DNA of 64,000 nt from Bettongia penicillata ogilbyi. Taxonomy: Eukaryota; Chordata; Mammalia; Diprotodontia; Potoroidae. The stretch spans positions 1,382,001 through 1,446,000 of the forward strand of contig JAJHZJ010000028.1 in NCBI GenBank assembly GCA_023548195.1, written 5' to 3'. The notes beneath the pieces are model-generated. The model had not been told where the DNA came from. It ran no database searches and saw only the letters and a program-made list of their open reading frames with translations. Of the stretch, positions 1-11,699 are shown piece by piece. Every line of letters begins with the position of its first letter. The first letter of the stretch is position 1. The position numbers and the translations under genes were made by a program.

Positions 1-110
1 ATATATACCAAAACATTCATGACAAAACTTTTTTTTTGACTAGATAATAACTGGAAACAAAGTAAGTACCCACTAGCTGGACAATGGATAAACAAATTCC
101 AGTTCATGAG
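1..110 (+). mobile_element. L1 3'-end fragment (piece 1)
   Basis: The words 'aaaacattcatgacaaaac', 'aactggaaacaaagtaag' and 'tggacaatggataaacaaat' follow the end of marsupial L1 ORF2 in order. The piece stops where a SINE begins near 111, and the same element seems to resume at 951. It starts outside the window. Identification is from remembered consensus. Confidence 0.65.
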
Positions 111-357
111 TATTGTTGCTGTTGTGTTTGTCCTTCTCTCTCGAAGAGGATGATGACATTAAGATGATGGCATGACTTGCAGTTGACTTTGATTTGAGTG
201 AGGGAGGGTTGTGCAATATCACCAACCTCACTTTCTTCTCCTAAGTCATCTAAATCCAGTGGCCTAACATTCATGAGGAAGACTGGAGATGGCCCAGGAT
301 GCAATGAGAGACTCTGGCCCTTTCAGGATAAGGTCTTAACACATTCTCATTTTGAGT
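111..357 (-). mobile_element. Marsupial SINE/RTE-related repeat, family A, copy 1
   Basis: Read on plus it runs from 'gtttgtccttctctctcga' through 'gagtgagggagggttgtgc' to 'ctggagatggcccaggatg'. Two further copies in the window (52025-52260, 60846-61085) share this order, which defines the family internally. After the shared core this copy continues with 'gccctttcaggataaggtc', as the 60.8 kb copy does, whereas the 52 kb copy goes into a tRNA-like SINE body. It splits the L1 at 1-110 from its continuation at 951. Confidence 0.7.
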
Positions 358-693
358 GAGATACACTGGGAGGGGAAGATCCTCAGGGTTTCCTGGCAAA
401 AGAGAAACAATTACTATTTATTGATTACATTTACTCTGTGTTAGGTGGGTGGGGACTTGTCCAGTCTATGAGCTCCAAAGTGAATTGGGTTTAAAGTTTG
501 ATCTTTGAGCAAGAAATGTAGCCAGTAAACCCAGAGGAAAAAAAGGCAGCTTTTGGGCTGGGAGTGTACCTTCCCCTCAGTAGAACACCAGAGGAGAGGA
601 GAAAGAGGAGGAGGAGGAAGAGGAGAGAAGTTGCTACTCACTCAGAGGTTGTGTTTGTCCTTCGTGAGTGTAGTTACATATGAATGTACCATA
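358..693. other. Unassigned spacer with a purine tract
   Basis: No repeat recognised apart from a short tail of family A at about 645-668 ('gttgtgtttgtccttcgtg'). Bases 588-630 form a GA-rich stretch of about 40 bp. Confidence 0.4.
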
Positions 694-950
694 TGAAATT
701 ATCAGGTACCCAGTGGCTCAATGAATAGGGCACCGTGACTGGAGTCGGGAAAACTTGAGTTCAAATTCAGCCTAAGATACCCCCTAATTATATGACCTGT
801 GCAAGTCATTTAACCTCTGCCTGCCTGACAAAATGAATCCACTAGATCCACTGGAGAAGGAAATGGCAAACCCCTCCAGTATCTTTGTCAAGAAAAACTC
901 AGATGTGTTACAAGGGGTCAGCCACAACTAAAATGACTGAATAGCGACAA
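694..950 (+). mobile_element. tRNA-headed SINE with RTE-like tail (family B), copy 1
   Basis: The tRNA-like head has 'cccagtggctcaatgaatag' and a B-box-like 'gagttcaaattc'. The tail carries the diagnostic 'ggagaaggaaatggcaaac', 'ccagtatctttgtcaagaa' and 'aaaatgactgaatagcgac'. Tails of this type are typical of marsupial SINEs mobilised by an RTE-class LINE. It lies directly against the L1 piece at 951. Confidence 0.85.
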
Positions 951-1305
951 AAAGAAATTATGAATATGAAGTTTTCAGAGAAGCATGGGAATACATATAA
1001 ACTTCTATAAAGTAAAATAGATACAAACAAAAACAAGATATATACAACGACCATAACACCAGGAAAACCAAAAAATAAATAAAGTAAAATGATTATAATT
1101 ATGAAAACCAATTTTGGTCTTGGAGAAGAGCTGGGAAAGTATCGTATGTTGCCTAGACTGTCATATTCAGTTCATATGTGAGTTGTTTTGCTGACCTACT
1201 TTTTTCTCTTTCTTTTTTAATATTTGGTACAGTGTAGAAGAGGGGAAGGACATATATGGAAATGAAGTGACACCAAAACAAAAGGTATCAAAATTGTCTA
1301 AGAAC
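951..1305 (+). mobile_element. L1 3' end (piece 2)
   Basis: Continues the L1 of 1-110: 'gaagttttcagagaagcat' matches the end of ORF2, then 'ttggagaagagctgggaaag' and a T/C-rich stretch near 1200-1220 mark the 3' UTR. It ends in an A-rich segment near 1300. Confidence 0.65.
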
Positions 1306-1334
1306 AAATGAGAACAATCAAATCATATTGAGAT

Positions 1335-1915
1335 GTTTATTTTAATTGATTTCAAGTCAACAAACATGTTTTGAGCATCTATTAAATTCATGAAGTTAAA
1401 TGAAAAGAACACAAAGATTAATCAAATACAGCCCCTGCCATCAATGATTTTGCAATATAAGGGAGACAGCATGTTCACAATCTGAATGATAGAAATATCA
1501 TAAAATATCTTTTTCAAATTGCTATGGGGTACAGCAAAGGAAGCAAGCACCGTCAGGGAGAGGCAGGGAAAGATTATATTATATAAGCTTGGGCCTTAAA
1601 AGATAGGTAGGATTTGAACAAGTACAAATGAGGGGAAAAGACATTCTAGGCAGTGGGAATGGTATAATAGTGTGGACAAAGAACAGGGATGAGAAAGTGT
1701 AGAGTAGATTCGGGTAATGATAAATACTGTAGTTTCAAGTATAGGGTTCATATAAATAAATGATGGCAAACGACAGTGGAAAGGTAGGTTGGGGCCAAAA
1801 TGTACATACTGGATCTTGAATATTAGACTAAGTGCTATAAACTTTGTAAATGCAGAGCCACTTTAGATCATGAAGGAGTAATATGATATTGTATCTGTGT
1901 TTTATGCAGATTATT
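1335..1915 (-). mobile_element. L2 LINE 3' end, antisense
   Basis: On plus this reads as the complement of an L2 3' end: 'ttttgagcatctattaaatt', 'cagcccctgccatcaatga', 'gacattctaggcagtggga', 'aaaggtaggttggggccaaa', 'tgcagagccactttag'. The same order recurs at 22778, 41105 and 43755. It is old and about 580 bp long. Confidence 0.75.
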
Positions 1916-2374
1916 TTATATGGTAATTTATCTTTAAGGTTAGCTATGTATTATCTATTAAAATAGTTTAATGAAGTAAAAATTAAACACACTGTATACT
2001 TACCTATACCATACAGTCATACATTCACATAGGCCTAAAAATTGATATTTCTGACTTTGATCAGAAGTAACTCATGTGTCTTCTACACTGGGCCATGAGA
2101 CTATGAAAATTAAGACACCCATTAGCAGTATATTGAAATGTATCAAAATTATAGGAAAATTGCCTAAATGAGGGAAAAAACAGTCAGCACATGAAGGATC
2201 TAACTTATAAAGCTAAACTTATCAAGTAAAGGTACCCATTATAGTGGGCTAAACCACTGTTAACATATGACCAGCTAAGTTTCTTTTTATGTCAATCTCT
2301 TAATCTGAATGACTGAGTTTAAGCCTTATAGAGGATAACTTTATTGTGGTGCCTATGACCCTGAGCAACCTCCA
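1916..2374. other. Unassigned AT-rich spacer
   Basis: I recognise no repeat, RNA gene or coding signal. It ends at the microsatellite. Confidence 0.4.
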
Positions 2375-2427
<53 letters not shown>

Positions 2428-2461
2428 TGTGTGTGTGTGTGTATGTGAGAGAGAGAGAGAG

Positions 2462-2498
<37 letters not shown>
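2375..2498 (+). repeat. Compound microsatellite (GT)n then (GA)n
   Basis: About 70 bp of GT repeats, with TATG interruptions near 2420 and 2442, is followed by about 50 bp of GA repeats with one 'aaac' interruption near 2463. Long ORFs on both strands here are repeat artefacts. Confidence 0.97.
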
Positions 2499-2499
<1 letters not shown>

Positions 2500-4880
2500 T
2501 TTTTTCTTGGGAAATAGGTATACCCAGTAGGTTGAAATGAAGCTCTGGTCAAAGGAAACAAAAACAAGGTAGAGAAAGGAAAAATGAATCATATATATTA
2601 AGAAATAAGTAGTTAAGTACCTTGTTTATGGTCACTATAACTTCTTTGCTCTTATAATTTCTAATCCTTTAAAAAAAAGTATAGCCCTCCCTCAAAACCT
2701 TTTGAGACCTGATCTAATGGTGGCACTGTGATTTGTATGCTCCACATTGGCCATGCCCCCAGAGAGCTATTCATTGGTTAAGATACAGAGACTGGTTTGG
2801 CCTCAGTCTCAAGGACTTCCTGCCTCTAATGTGTTGTGCCTACTATTCTGATTGCTTATCTGGCTTTCTTTCTCTTCCTCACTTTGAACTCCTGCAAATT
2901 CTCTGTGTGCGATGACTCTCTGACTAACTTCTGTCTTGATGTCCACCAACTAGATAACCCCTGGCTACGAACCATTTCCTCAGTTTATTCCCATGTTTGT
3001 TCACAACCCTAGCCACAGCTTTCCCTGGGTCTATCTTCTCCTTGATCCAGCACCAAACCCATTCATGCTACACGTGGCCTTCTGCAGTCCTGAAAACATT
3101 CCCATATAGGTTTTAAAGACTGAAAAGGCATTTCTAGAAAAGCATTCTTTCTGGCAAGGGTTTGGATGCCTGCTGCTCCAGGGTGATCCTCTGCCTCCCC
3201 ACACTCCCACACTCTCCCCACACCACCCCGCTTTCTTTCAACAACTCCTGTCTTTTTATAGTTTCGTTTCTTTTGTAGTCATGGTCTCCGTTCTCATGAT
3301 TCACTGAGCACACAGTTCCCATTAGTGCTAATGGGAAGTAGGCATGTGCACTGAGGAGAGAACAGACCAGCCCACCTGAAGAAATAAGCTTTCTAAATGC
3401 CTGAAACAAATTGGTACCTGCCCAAGAAACATCACAGCAGGTATCATTTGGGCTACCCTCAGTTAAATCAAAGACAGCACCAGTGTTTCCACCCATATTT
3501 TCTGGTCTTTCTTAAACTTCAATCAGCAAAGTAGTATATACTTCAGAGAAACTTATCTAGACATTCTAGACTTTAATCTTCATGAAAAGAAAAGTATTTC
3601 TTTAAAAAAACTTAAAATGAAACCTTAGACCTCATTAACCATCCTCCACTTCCCCTCCCAAACACTAGGAGCCCACTACTGGCAATGTAACAGAAAGCTT
3701 CCCTGCCAGATGGAAAACAGGATCTGACAAGTGTACTTGAAATCTTAGAGCCTAGTCTAGGTCTGAGCAACACTGGCATTTGGTGAGAAGTGCTGGAATG
3801 CACAATTTGGGAATGTTTTCCCATATTTCATTTTTAGAAGGTACTCAATTATTTAAAAGGAATATATCTTACTACTATCGCTACACCCTCTGCACCCACC
3901 TTCAATTTATTTTCCTTTATTATGGTCCTACATTTGGGAATATGATGATTGAAGACAACTTTAGGAAAATTTCCCCCTCACCCTTCCACAAGACAAGAAA
4001 GGTTTTCCCATATGACTCCATGACTAAATGATCTTGTAATAAGCAGTTGTCATTCAAGAAGGTGAGAGAGTCAGGGGAATAATAAATAGGTTAAGATTTA
4101 AAGAATTTTTTTCAGAGAAACCAATTTCCAGTGCTAAGAATGATAATAATAGTTAATATATGTATAACATACATTGGTTTTTTTCAAAGCACATTAGTAT
4201 CTATTATCTATATCATTGATTGGTTTTTTTAATCACTTCTGTTCCAAAATTCTATTTTAAGGTATTATAATACAGTTTTCAAACAGAAAGGTACATTAAG
4301 AAATTACTTACTAACTGGTTTTCTTGCTGATGTAATAGAGAAAATGAGGAGCTTTGTAGGCTCCATGGAGAAACCAAATATCTATGAATGACCCTCTCAT
4401 CTTTGGACCGATCAATATGGAACACCCTGAATTTCCAGTATTCCATAGTCTTCATGCCATCACATCCAGACATCCACTCCAAATCTGCTCACTCTTTAAA
4501 GCTTTCAAATGACTAAAATCATTTTTTCACTTACCTTTTTTCTATCAATATTAAATACCATTACTAGGTTCTTCTATGCTGAGTAAATGATCAAAGACAG
4601 AGAGGAAACTTTTCTTTCTAGTACTTAACCAAATCTTGCATTTCATGTTTCTAGCTCCTGTGGAATTTGAATAATGAATGGCTTTAATAGGATTTCCTAG
4701 AACTGAAACCATTATTAAATTACATCCATGTTACCAATCTGTCCGTTGACAATGATTAAAGAATAATACACAATAGAAAACTTGATGAATCATCATACAT
4801 TCATCTGTGTGTTTTAGTTAGATGAGCTCTTTAGCTTGTTTGAGTTATAAGCTTTAGGTTTCCATCAATATAAATTTGGT
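2499..4880. other. Repeat-poor island
   Basis: About 2.4 kb with little recognisable repeat. A weak Mar1/MIR-like piece may lie at 4138-4225 ('gataataatagttaatata', 'ttttcaaagcacattagta'). The 120-codon minus frame at 3134-3496 has no recognisable protein features. Confidence 0.45.
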
Positions 4881-5134
4881 GACTTTCATCCCATAATTCT
4901 ATATTGCTTTCCAGAATGGTTGGATCTATTCACAGCATCATCAACAGTGTATCAATATAGCTGTCTTCTCACAGCCTTGCCATTATTAGCTATTATGAGT
5001 CTTCATCACCTTTCCCATTTGCTAAGAATGAAGTAAATTCTCAAAGTTCTTTTAATTTGAATTTCTTATATTGTGAGTGTTTAGTTATCTTTCATATTGT
5101 TGAAAGGGTAAAATTTATCTTTTCAAAAATGTCT
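4881..5134 (-). mobile_element. L1 ORF2 3' part, antisense (piece 1)
   Basis: On plus, 'gctttccagaatggttgga', 'catcatcaacagtgtatc' and 'ttgaatttcttatattgtga' follow the complement of the L1 ORF2 end. The fragment is cut by a SINE and resumes at 5373. Confidence 0.7.
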
Positions 5135-5372
5135 ACTGTTGTTGTTCAGTTGTGCCTTCCTCTTTGTGACTCTTGGCAAAGATACCAGAGTATTTTGCCA
5201 TTTCCCTCTCCAGTTCATTTTATAAATAAGGAAACTGAGGCAAACAGTTAAGTGACTTGCCCAAGGTTGCACAACTAGTAAGTGAATGAGGTTAGATTTG
5301 AACTCACAAAGATGAGTTTTCTTGACTTTAGGTCTAGTGCTCTATGCACTATACCACCTAGTTGTCCCCCCC
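5135..5372 (-). mobile_element. SINE family B, copy 2, inside antisense L1
   Basis: The complement of the family B tail comes first ('ttgttgttcagttgtgcct', 'gccatttccctctccagtt'). The SINE body follows ('aaactgaggcaaacagtta', 'gtgacttgcccaaggttgc'), then the tRNA-like head ('ctatgcactataccacctag'). Flanks 'caaaaatgtct' and 'caaaaaaagct' may be a decayed TSD. Confidence 0.8.
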
Positions 5373-5625
5373 CAAAAAAAGCTTATATCCTTTGATAATT
5401 TCTCTGTTAAAGAATGGTTTTGAATATGTATGTAAATGTATATGTACATGCATATATATATATATGTGTTTGAATATATACATGTATTAATTCACTGTAT
5501 TACCAAGATGTTAGAATAATCTTTGATTAAAAAGAGGTTTTTGATTGAAATATTTTTTCTCAACTATTTCCCTTCTTATCTGCATTGATTTTGTTCATGC
5601 AAGATGTCCTAAATTTTTTTTCACA
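5373..5625 (-). mobile_element. L1 ORF2 3' part, antisense (piece 2)
   Basis: 'gcttatatcctttgataatt' and 'ctcaactatttcccttctta' with 'gattttgttcatgcaag' continue the antisense L1 upstream of the SINE. A TA/TG-rich microsatellite at about 5430-5482 has grown inside it. Confidence 0.65.
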
Positions 5626-6190
5626 CCCTTTTATTCAGATTCCATTACCAGGATGACACCTTAAGCAGGTCAGACATGGGAAAAAAAGGATCTGCATATA
5701 ACAAAATATTCATAGTAGCAGTCTTTGTGGTAGCAAAATTTTGGAAGCTGATTGGTACTTATTGACAACAGAATTGATGAAGAAATTTTAGAATAATGGC
5801 ATATATTTTCATTTAGGAATTTGAGGAAATGTGGGAAAACTTATGAACTGATGCAGAATGAAGTTAATAGAATCAGGAAGATGAAATGCACAATGAATAT
5901 AGTAATGCAAATGAAAAAAATACTAAAACACTACCTAACACTGAGTGATTGCTATCATTAGTACTGACCCTGGAGAAGAGTTGGGAAAGAACCTCAGTCT
6001 TTTTGATAGAAAGGTTAGAAACTATACATGTGAGATGCTGAGTACATTATCAGACATAATTTAATGAATCAATTGGTTTGAAAACTTTTTCTCTGTAATG
6101 AGACATCTCAGTTGATGTGGTGGTGAGCAATATATCTAGAATTACTAATGACAAAAAATCTAAAGGTATCAACAAAATTTATTTAAATAA
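5626..6190 (+). mobile_element. L1 3' end, sense
   Basis: 'aaaatattcatagtagcag', 'atgaactgatgcagaatga', 'tggagaagagttgggaaag' and a terminal A-rich 'aacaaaatttatttaaataa' are the order of an older L1 subfamily 3' end. It abuts the antisense L1 tail to tail. Confidence 0.75.
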
Positions 6191-6540
6191 AAACAATTTC
6201 TATTAATATCTCTTAAGAAATATCACAGACGTCCATGTTCTCCTATGGTTTTGGCATTAGGCGCATGATCCTTTTGTGAATGTGAATAGAAGCTATTTTC
6301 ATAATTTACATATGCAGCTAAACTTTCTGATCACTGTGCTATAAATAAGCTATCCATTAGTGGCCCACAAACAATACTATTAAAAACAACTGTGTAATTG
6401 AATACAACTTCTACAAGGTGAATTTCCTTTAGCAAAGTCATATAGCTCAACACAATTTTGAAGTGCATGATTATAACAATAAGCCATATCTTAAATTATT
6501 ACTAAAAACTAAACTCTTTAAAAGTGATGAGAATTTAGAT
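6191..6540. other. Unassigned spacer
   Basis: No repeat or gene signal recognised. Confidence 0.4.
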
Positions 6541-6800
6541 TCAGTCAATCAATTAATATATGTTAAGTGCCTACTATGTACCAGGTACTGGTGGCAGCTA
6601 GATGGCACAATGGGTAAGTTACTGGATTTGAAATCAGAGAGTTCTAATTCATCTTCAAACATTCAGTTGCTGTGTGACCTTGAACCAGTCACTCTAACTC
6701 ATTTTCCTTAACTATAAAATAAGGGATATAATAGTACTCACCTCCCAGAGTTGTCATGAAGATCAAACGCTTTAATATTTGTAAATTGACAATAAATAGA
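6541..6800 (+). mobile_element. MIR-type tRNA SINE beside an L2 tip
   Basis: 6541-6584 ('gttaagtgcctactatgtac') is the complement of the extreme L2 3' end. A sense MIR-like SINE follows at about 6587-6800: 'ggtggcagctagatggcaca', 'tgctgtgtgaccttgaacca', 'ctcacctcccagagttgtca'. There is no family B tail. Confidence 0.7.
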
Positions 6801-7059
6801 AATAAAGGGAGAGGGAGGAGTCATATAAGAAGGTACTTAGTATAAGAAAATAGCCTCAGCTCTGTGAACAGAAATTCTCACTCATACATACTCCAGATAC
6901 TACTACAGCCTTCAACAGGAGTTTTGTCATATCATCTTATAAGCAAATCATAGTGTTTCTTTGTCAGTAACCTCAGAAGGAAAATAGTAACAGCATCACT
7001 AGCAGTGGTTGGGGTGAGGATACAGATGAAAATCTAATCATTACATTTCAAGATATAAT
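6801..7059. other. Unassigned spacer
   Basis: Nothing recognised. Confidence 0.35.
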
Positions 7060-7185
7060 AAGGAAAGGAGAAAGGAAATAAGCATTTTACATAGCACCTA
7101 GTATGTGTCAAGCAGTCTGCTAAGTGCTTTAAAATATCTCATTTCATCCTCATAACAATCCTCAGCTTCATATTAGTGGGTCTTC
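7060..7185 (+). mobile_element. MIR3/Mar1-like fragment
   Basis: 'gtctgctaagtgctttaaaa', 'catttcatcctcataacaa' and 'cctcagcttcatattagtg' match the middle of the family. The 3' part is missing. Confidence 0.6.
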
Positions 7186-7769
7186 TTTTACAGAATCTGC
7201 TAGCCCAAATATAGACATATATTGATAAATCTTTTCAATCTTCTCTGTACAATACGAATACATTCCGCCTCCCCCAAGGAAATAATCACATTCAGTTTTC
7301 CTTATATAGAAAATACAGAAACATCAACCCTAAATTATAACATTAAGAGGTCACCTTAAGCTGCCAAGAATTAAAAGTGGCACCTCTCTGATGACTTTAT
7401 TTCTTTGTCTATAATTGTAGCTGTTATAGAAAATGTGGCACTTTTACTAATTTTTTCCCATTGATCTCTGTTTTTGTGTAAAACATACAATGTAAAACAA
7501 AGAACTTTCATCAACCAAGCACAGAACTACTTGCCTGTATGTTCTAAAGTCTCTGGATTGAGTTTTAGCCAGGGTAAGATATACTGTCATAGTAAATTAC
7601 CATATAAATCCTTTGGCAAAAGTTTTCTCAATCTCATTTCATCCATCTGTGTATTTGTCTACTGAACTAGAGGATATGTCCAGTGACATAATAGTATGAA
7701 AGTTTTATTTCTGTACCATTAAATTACTTTTTACATTGCCAACTTTCCTAATTCTAAGCATACTCCTGA
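7186..7769. other. Unassigned spacer
   Basis: No repeat or coding signal recognised. The 63-codon frame at 7474-7665 has no features. Confidence 0.4.
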
Positions 7770-8030
7770 TTGAACTGAATGACCTCTAAGATCCTTTCCA
7801 ACCCTTAGAACCTATGATGCAAAACCAAAATGGGTAATGGGAAGAGATAGGAACTGGGAATTGGGAGGACTCAGTTCAAATCTGTTTTCTTCTCCTAACT
7901 AGCAGTGCCATCTCAGGGAAATGACATCACCTCTCCTGGCCTCATTTTCAGGATCTGTAAAATTAGGATTTGGATTCTGTGATAGCTAAGGTCCCTTCCA
8001 GCTCTCTAGTGCTATCTGTATCTGATTCAT
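7770..8030 (+). mobile_element. MIR-type SINE fragments
   Basis: 'tgacctctaagatcctttcc' (7780) and 'aaggtcccttccagctctct' (7989) are two copies of the MIR/CR1-type terminal word. Between them lie 'cagttcaaatctgttttct' and 'cctggcctcattttcagg'. Confidence 0.55.
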
Positions 8031-8465
8031 TTACAAAGTCTAGGTCCCACCTGTCTCCTATCACTTGAATTGTGAATTCATCCGGACAGGAATCAAATGT
8101 AATATCCTGACCCATGTGAAAACAGCATTCTATTCCCACAGAAATTGAACACATTCCATTCCACACTGGAGACACCATGGCAGCCCATAATGAGCTTATA
8201 GTGTGAATAAAGACAGGATACAAAACTATATAAAGGAGAGGCCTTTTATAATAGGGAAGGGAAGCAAAAAAAAGGAGGAAAAAATGCTCTTGCTTTACTT
8301 TGCTTTGGTTTATTGACATCCATCACATGAGCTTGTGGAGGTCACAGTCTTGGGAATCTTCAGCTGCCTGATCTGTAAACAAAGTATTTAATAAACACAT
8401 GTTGACTGATCAATTTTCTCACCCTTACCAGAAAAGCTTTGCTTTCTCTAACTTCTACTTTGCAC
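8031..8465. other. Unassigned spacer with an L2-tip-like end
   Basis: Mostly unrecognised. 'gtatttaataaacacatgtt' near 8380-8410 resembles the very end of an L2. Confidence 0.4.
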
Positions 8466-8632
8466 TACCTAATTCAATATAATTGTTAAAATTAATTAAT
8501 TGTTAAAATTGTTAAACTCAAATTCAACAATAAAATTGTTAAAATCAACTAATGTTAAAGTTAATAATAAAATATTATAATAAAAATATAAAATATGTAC
8601 AATAAAAATAATAAAATAAAAGTAAGTAAAGG
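8466..8632. repeat. AT-rich low-complexity tract
   Basis: Built from recurring 'attgttaaaatt' and 'aataaaat' words over about 165 bp, almost free of G and C. Confidence 0.8.
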
Positions 8633-9784
8633 ATAGCAAAGCTATGCTGCCACTCCATAATGTTGCCAGTAGATTCAAGGAAGAAGGGTTTCTTGATTCA
8701 GTAGGGCAGGAAAACCAAGGAAATCCAAGTACTGAGGTAGCCAAGAGCTGTAGTTGTCAGATCTCACTTCTCAGGAGCTGTGAAGACTGGGAATTCATTA
8801 GCAAACAAAGGAAATCTCAAAGAGAGGGGTCTGAGGTTTGACTGTGTGCTAGCAGGGAAGGATATCTGCAGTATGAGTTATGGTCCAACTAGAAAGCTCA
8901 TTAGCAGTGATATTCATGCTGTCTCCAAGTCATTTTTTAAACGTAAGTATTCAAGATGGCTTTCTCTTTCTGAAACATGGGAAATAGTACTTCCCAGAAT
9001 GTGAGAAGTAGCAAGACGCTTCGTTTCTCCACAGAATTCATTCATGAATATTTTAGATTAAAAGATTACACTTTGAGAATCTCTGACATAAACTATATTG
9101 AATAAATATAGTTTCCAAACATCCCTACATACAAAGCTTTAATGGATGGCCTGAAGGCTACTTCTCCACTATCAAGCGAGCATTAGAACACAAGAAAAGG
9201 AAGTGAGAGTAGGGAGAGCTGCAGGCATTCATTCTTGGAGGTAAATTTGGATACCCATGAAAAATATGAAAAACATTCCACAGCAGATTACAAAAATACA
9301 CAGGATGACTGGCCATTGTTTAAAGAAATTTTTCTTCTCCAAGCATATGCAAACATGTTTCCATGTTGTTAGCTGGAATCAATGGCCTATTCATGTAGCA
9401 GATGACACATGTGTCTTGTATCTAAATATGACAGAAGACATTAAAATAATTTTCTCATTTAAGGAAAAAATATGAGCTTTCTGGTAGTAGCCTTTCCAGA
9501 CTCTCCTCACAGCTACAGACTTCTTCTCCATGAAGCTCTAGTCCCCTCACCTTTCTGCTTTTTTGTTTGGATAAACATATTAGGAATATAGAATTGAAGG
9601 AGGGAAGAACCAGTAGTCATGTTAGCCCATAGACCTTCTTGACAGTATTCAAGAAGGAAAAGACACAGACCTTTCATGATTTCAGTGAGCATATACTTTC
9701 ATTGGAAAAGGATAGTCTCAGTGGGAGGACTTCCTCTACCCATGCAGATAAGCACCTGCTGTGCAATTTACAGCCTTAGAAAGA
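8633..9784. other. Unassigned island with a small hairpin
   Basis: No repeat or gene recognised. 9090-9098 'aaactatat' and 9106-9114 'atatagttt' form a perfect 9-bp inverted repeat with a 7-base loop, probably by chance in AT-rich DNA. Confidence 0.4.
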
Positions 9785-10010
9785 GAGAAGTAAACAAGCA
9801 TTTTTTAAGCACCTACAGTGTGCCAGCGATTTTATAAATATGATTTCATTTGATTCTCACAACAGCCCTAAAAATGTATTACATCACCTAATCTATCACA
9901 GAAGCTAAATGCTTTGTCTTGGGTCACACAGTTTTTAAATGCCTGAATTTTTATTTGAACTCAGGTCTTCCTGACCTCAGATCTATGTATCTATCCACAG
10001 CACCTCCTAG
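9785..10010 (+). mobile_element. Mar1/MIR-type SINE
   Basis: 'aagcacctacagtgtgccag', 'gattctcacaacagcccta', 'tcttgggtcacacagttttt', 'gaactcaggtcttcctgacc' and 'ccacagcacctcctagctta' run in family order. It is close to full length. Confidence 0.8.
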
Positions 10011-10019
10011 CTTACTGAG

Positions 10020-10145
10020 CCACAAAAAAGTTAAATGACTTGCTTTGGGTTATATATTCTTTATATGTGAAAGATAGAATTTGAACTCAGGTCTTCTTGA
10101 CTCTGAAGTTGACTCTGTATCCCTTACACCATGTTGCCTCACAAA
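10020..10145 (+). mobile_element. Second Mar1/MIR-type SINE, 3' half
   Basis: 'aaatgacttgctttgggtta', 'gaactcaggtcttcttgac' and 'cttacaccatgttgcctc' repeat the 3' half of the preceding SINE. It is a separate, 5'-truncated copy in the same orientation. Confidence 0.7.
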
Positions 10146-10404
10146 GGCAAACATATTAAGGATATTTTAGGTCCAACATCATTCTCAGAGATGGTAAATT
10201 TTCCAGGATAGCTATGCTTTGAAAAGAGTCACTTTGCCATCCTCAAGAGTATGTTGGGTCTAGGTGAAGTGAAAATGATTATCAGCATATAACCCCATAT
10301 GACTCAACATTTTTTTAATGCTGAGTAATTTTATTCCCTTAAGCAGAAGGTTGGAAAAGCTACACAAAGTGATTCCATGTGAAATGTCCTGAGTTCATGC
10401 TATG
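10146..10404. other. Unassigned spacer
   Basis: Nothing recognised. Confidence 0.35.
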
Positions 10405-10800
10405 TGAGAATTGTTTGAAGGAACTAAGGCAATTTAGCCTAGAAAAGAAAAGTCTTAGGGGGTAGAAGAGGGATGTTTATGTCTGTCTTCTAGTATTTTA
10501 AAGAGCTATCACTTAGAAAATGGGGTTGGCCTGTTCTATTTGGCCCTAAGGGCCAGAAGTAGGAGCCATGGGTAGAGGTTACAAAGAGGAAAATTTTTAC
10601 TTGATGTCAGAAAAAATCTCTATAAAGTGAAAAGCGCCACCTCCTTAGAGACTTTCAGATGAGTAAGAGAACTATCACCAGATATGAAGTAGAATGGATT
10701 TTTTTTTTTATTATAAAGACAGATTTTTGTCTAGTTATTAGGATAGATTGTCTCTGACATTCCTTACAACTCAGATTCTGTGAATCAAAACTAAGAGAAG
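10405..10800 (+). mobile_element. CR1/L3 LINE 3' end
   Basis: 'gaaggaactaaggcaattta', 'ggttggcctgttctatttgg', 'ggccagaagtaggagccatg' and 'ctctgacattccttacaac' match the CR1-type 3' end in order. The same words occur at 61265-61575, and their complement at 48185-49110. Confidence 0.75.
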
Positions 10801-10944
10801 TCTGGAAAGTTTCCTCAAAAGGAAGGACCTTGGACTAATTCCTAAAGAAATTAAACTTCCATGGCAAAAGATGTTTAAGACAAACCAATTTTACTTGAAA
10901 GTAGAAGCTTATGAAAAAAGGGTTTAACAGAATTGCCATAGTCC

Positions 10945-11095
10945 ACGACACTAATACAAACCTAATTTTACAGTTGAGGGAACTGAGAGGTGAAGGGACT
11001 TCCTCCCACAAGTAGCATACAGAAGAGTCAGGATTTTAATCTAGTCCTCAGGTTCCAAATCTACTCCCTACGCCATGTCACCTGCAGTACTTAAG
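10945..11095 (+). mobile_element. MIR-type SINE fragment
   Basis: 'ttttacagttgagggaactg' through 'ccctacgccatgtcacctgc' match the 3' half of a MIR-type SINE. Confidence 0.65.
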
Positions 11096-11142
11096 AGAGA
11101 ACAGATTATGCACCATCTGTACTACTTAAGACAGAGCAGATT
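11088..11142 (+). repeat. Two-unit imperfect tandem repeat, 35-bp period
   Basis: 'tacttaagagagaacagatt' at 11088-11107 recurs as 'tacttaagacagagcagatt' at 11123-11142, 18 of 20 identical. Confidence 0.7.
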
Positions 11143-11448
11143 GATTGAGAGCTCATCGGTCTTACTTCTGAATGACTTGGCAGAAAAGGGACACATAAAG
11201 GAAAGAACATTATTGGAATGTTGGTAGAAAATACTCTGTTATTTTTCTAGTAGCCGGGATGGAATTTTGTGGAACTATCTCTACTGTCTAGTCCTCCTTG
11301 TGAGCAGTGCCATGTTTGTATGAGTCAGTCAATCAGGGTAAAGGATGATATCTCTATTATAGTGAAGAATTGTTTCTTTGTAAAGTTCAGGGACAAAATT
11401 GAAAGAGAGCTGTCACTTTGGCCTTATCAGCCCCATGTTCCAATAGGT
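11143..11448. other. Unassigned spacer
   Basis: No repeat or gene signal recognised. Confidence 0.35.
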
Positions 11449-11651
11449 CAGGGGTTTGGATTTTTTAACATTTTGTGTATGTTACAGACCCCTCTGGCAT
11501 TCTGGTGAAACCTGTATATCTCTTCTCATAAAAATGTTTTTAAATGCATAAAACAAAATATACAGATTATAAAGGAAGTCAATTATATTGAAACACAATG
11601 ATCAAAATATTTTTTAAATAATTCCATGGAACCCCCAGTTGAAAACCCCTA
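11449..11651 (-). mobile_element. hAT-type miniature transposon, copy 1
   Basis: Begins 'caggggtttgga' and ends 'gttgaaaacccctA', so the ends are imperfect inverted repeats. The interior ('tctggtgaaacctgtatatc', 'attgaaacacaatgatcaaa') is the complement of 31050-31251, which shows a shared family. Putative 8-bp flanks match at only 5 of 8 bases. Too short to encode a transposase. Confidence 0.7.
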
Positions 11652-11699
11652 CTATAAGGGATTCTACTTTAAAACTATTTTATTTCTTTTTTTTCTTTC

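Noticed and set aside
694..950. tRNA-like heads of the SINEs as possible tRNA genes.
   Set aside because: Only A/B-box-like words remain. No cloverleaf, and each head is attached to a SINE body.
2319..2592. Three frames with His/Thr or Val/Cys repeats.
   Set aside because: Translations of the (GT)n(GA)n microsatellite.
3134..3496. 120-codon minus frame in a repeat-poor island.
   Set aside because: No domain, and it starts with no supporting context. Length is within chance.
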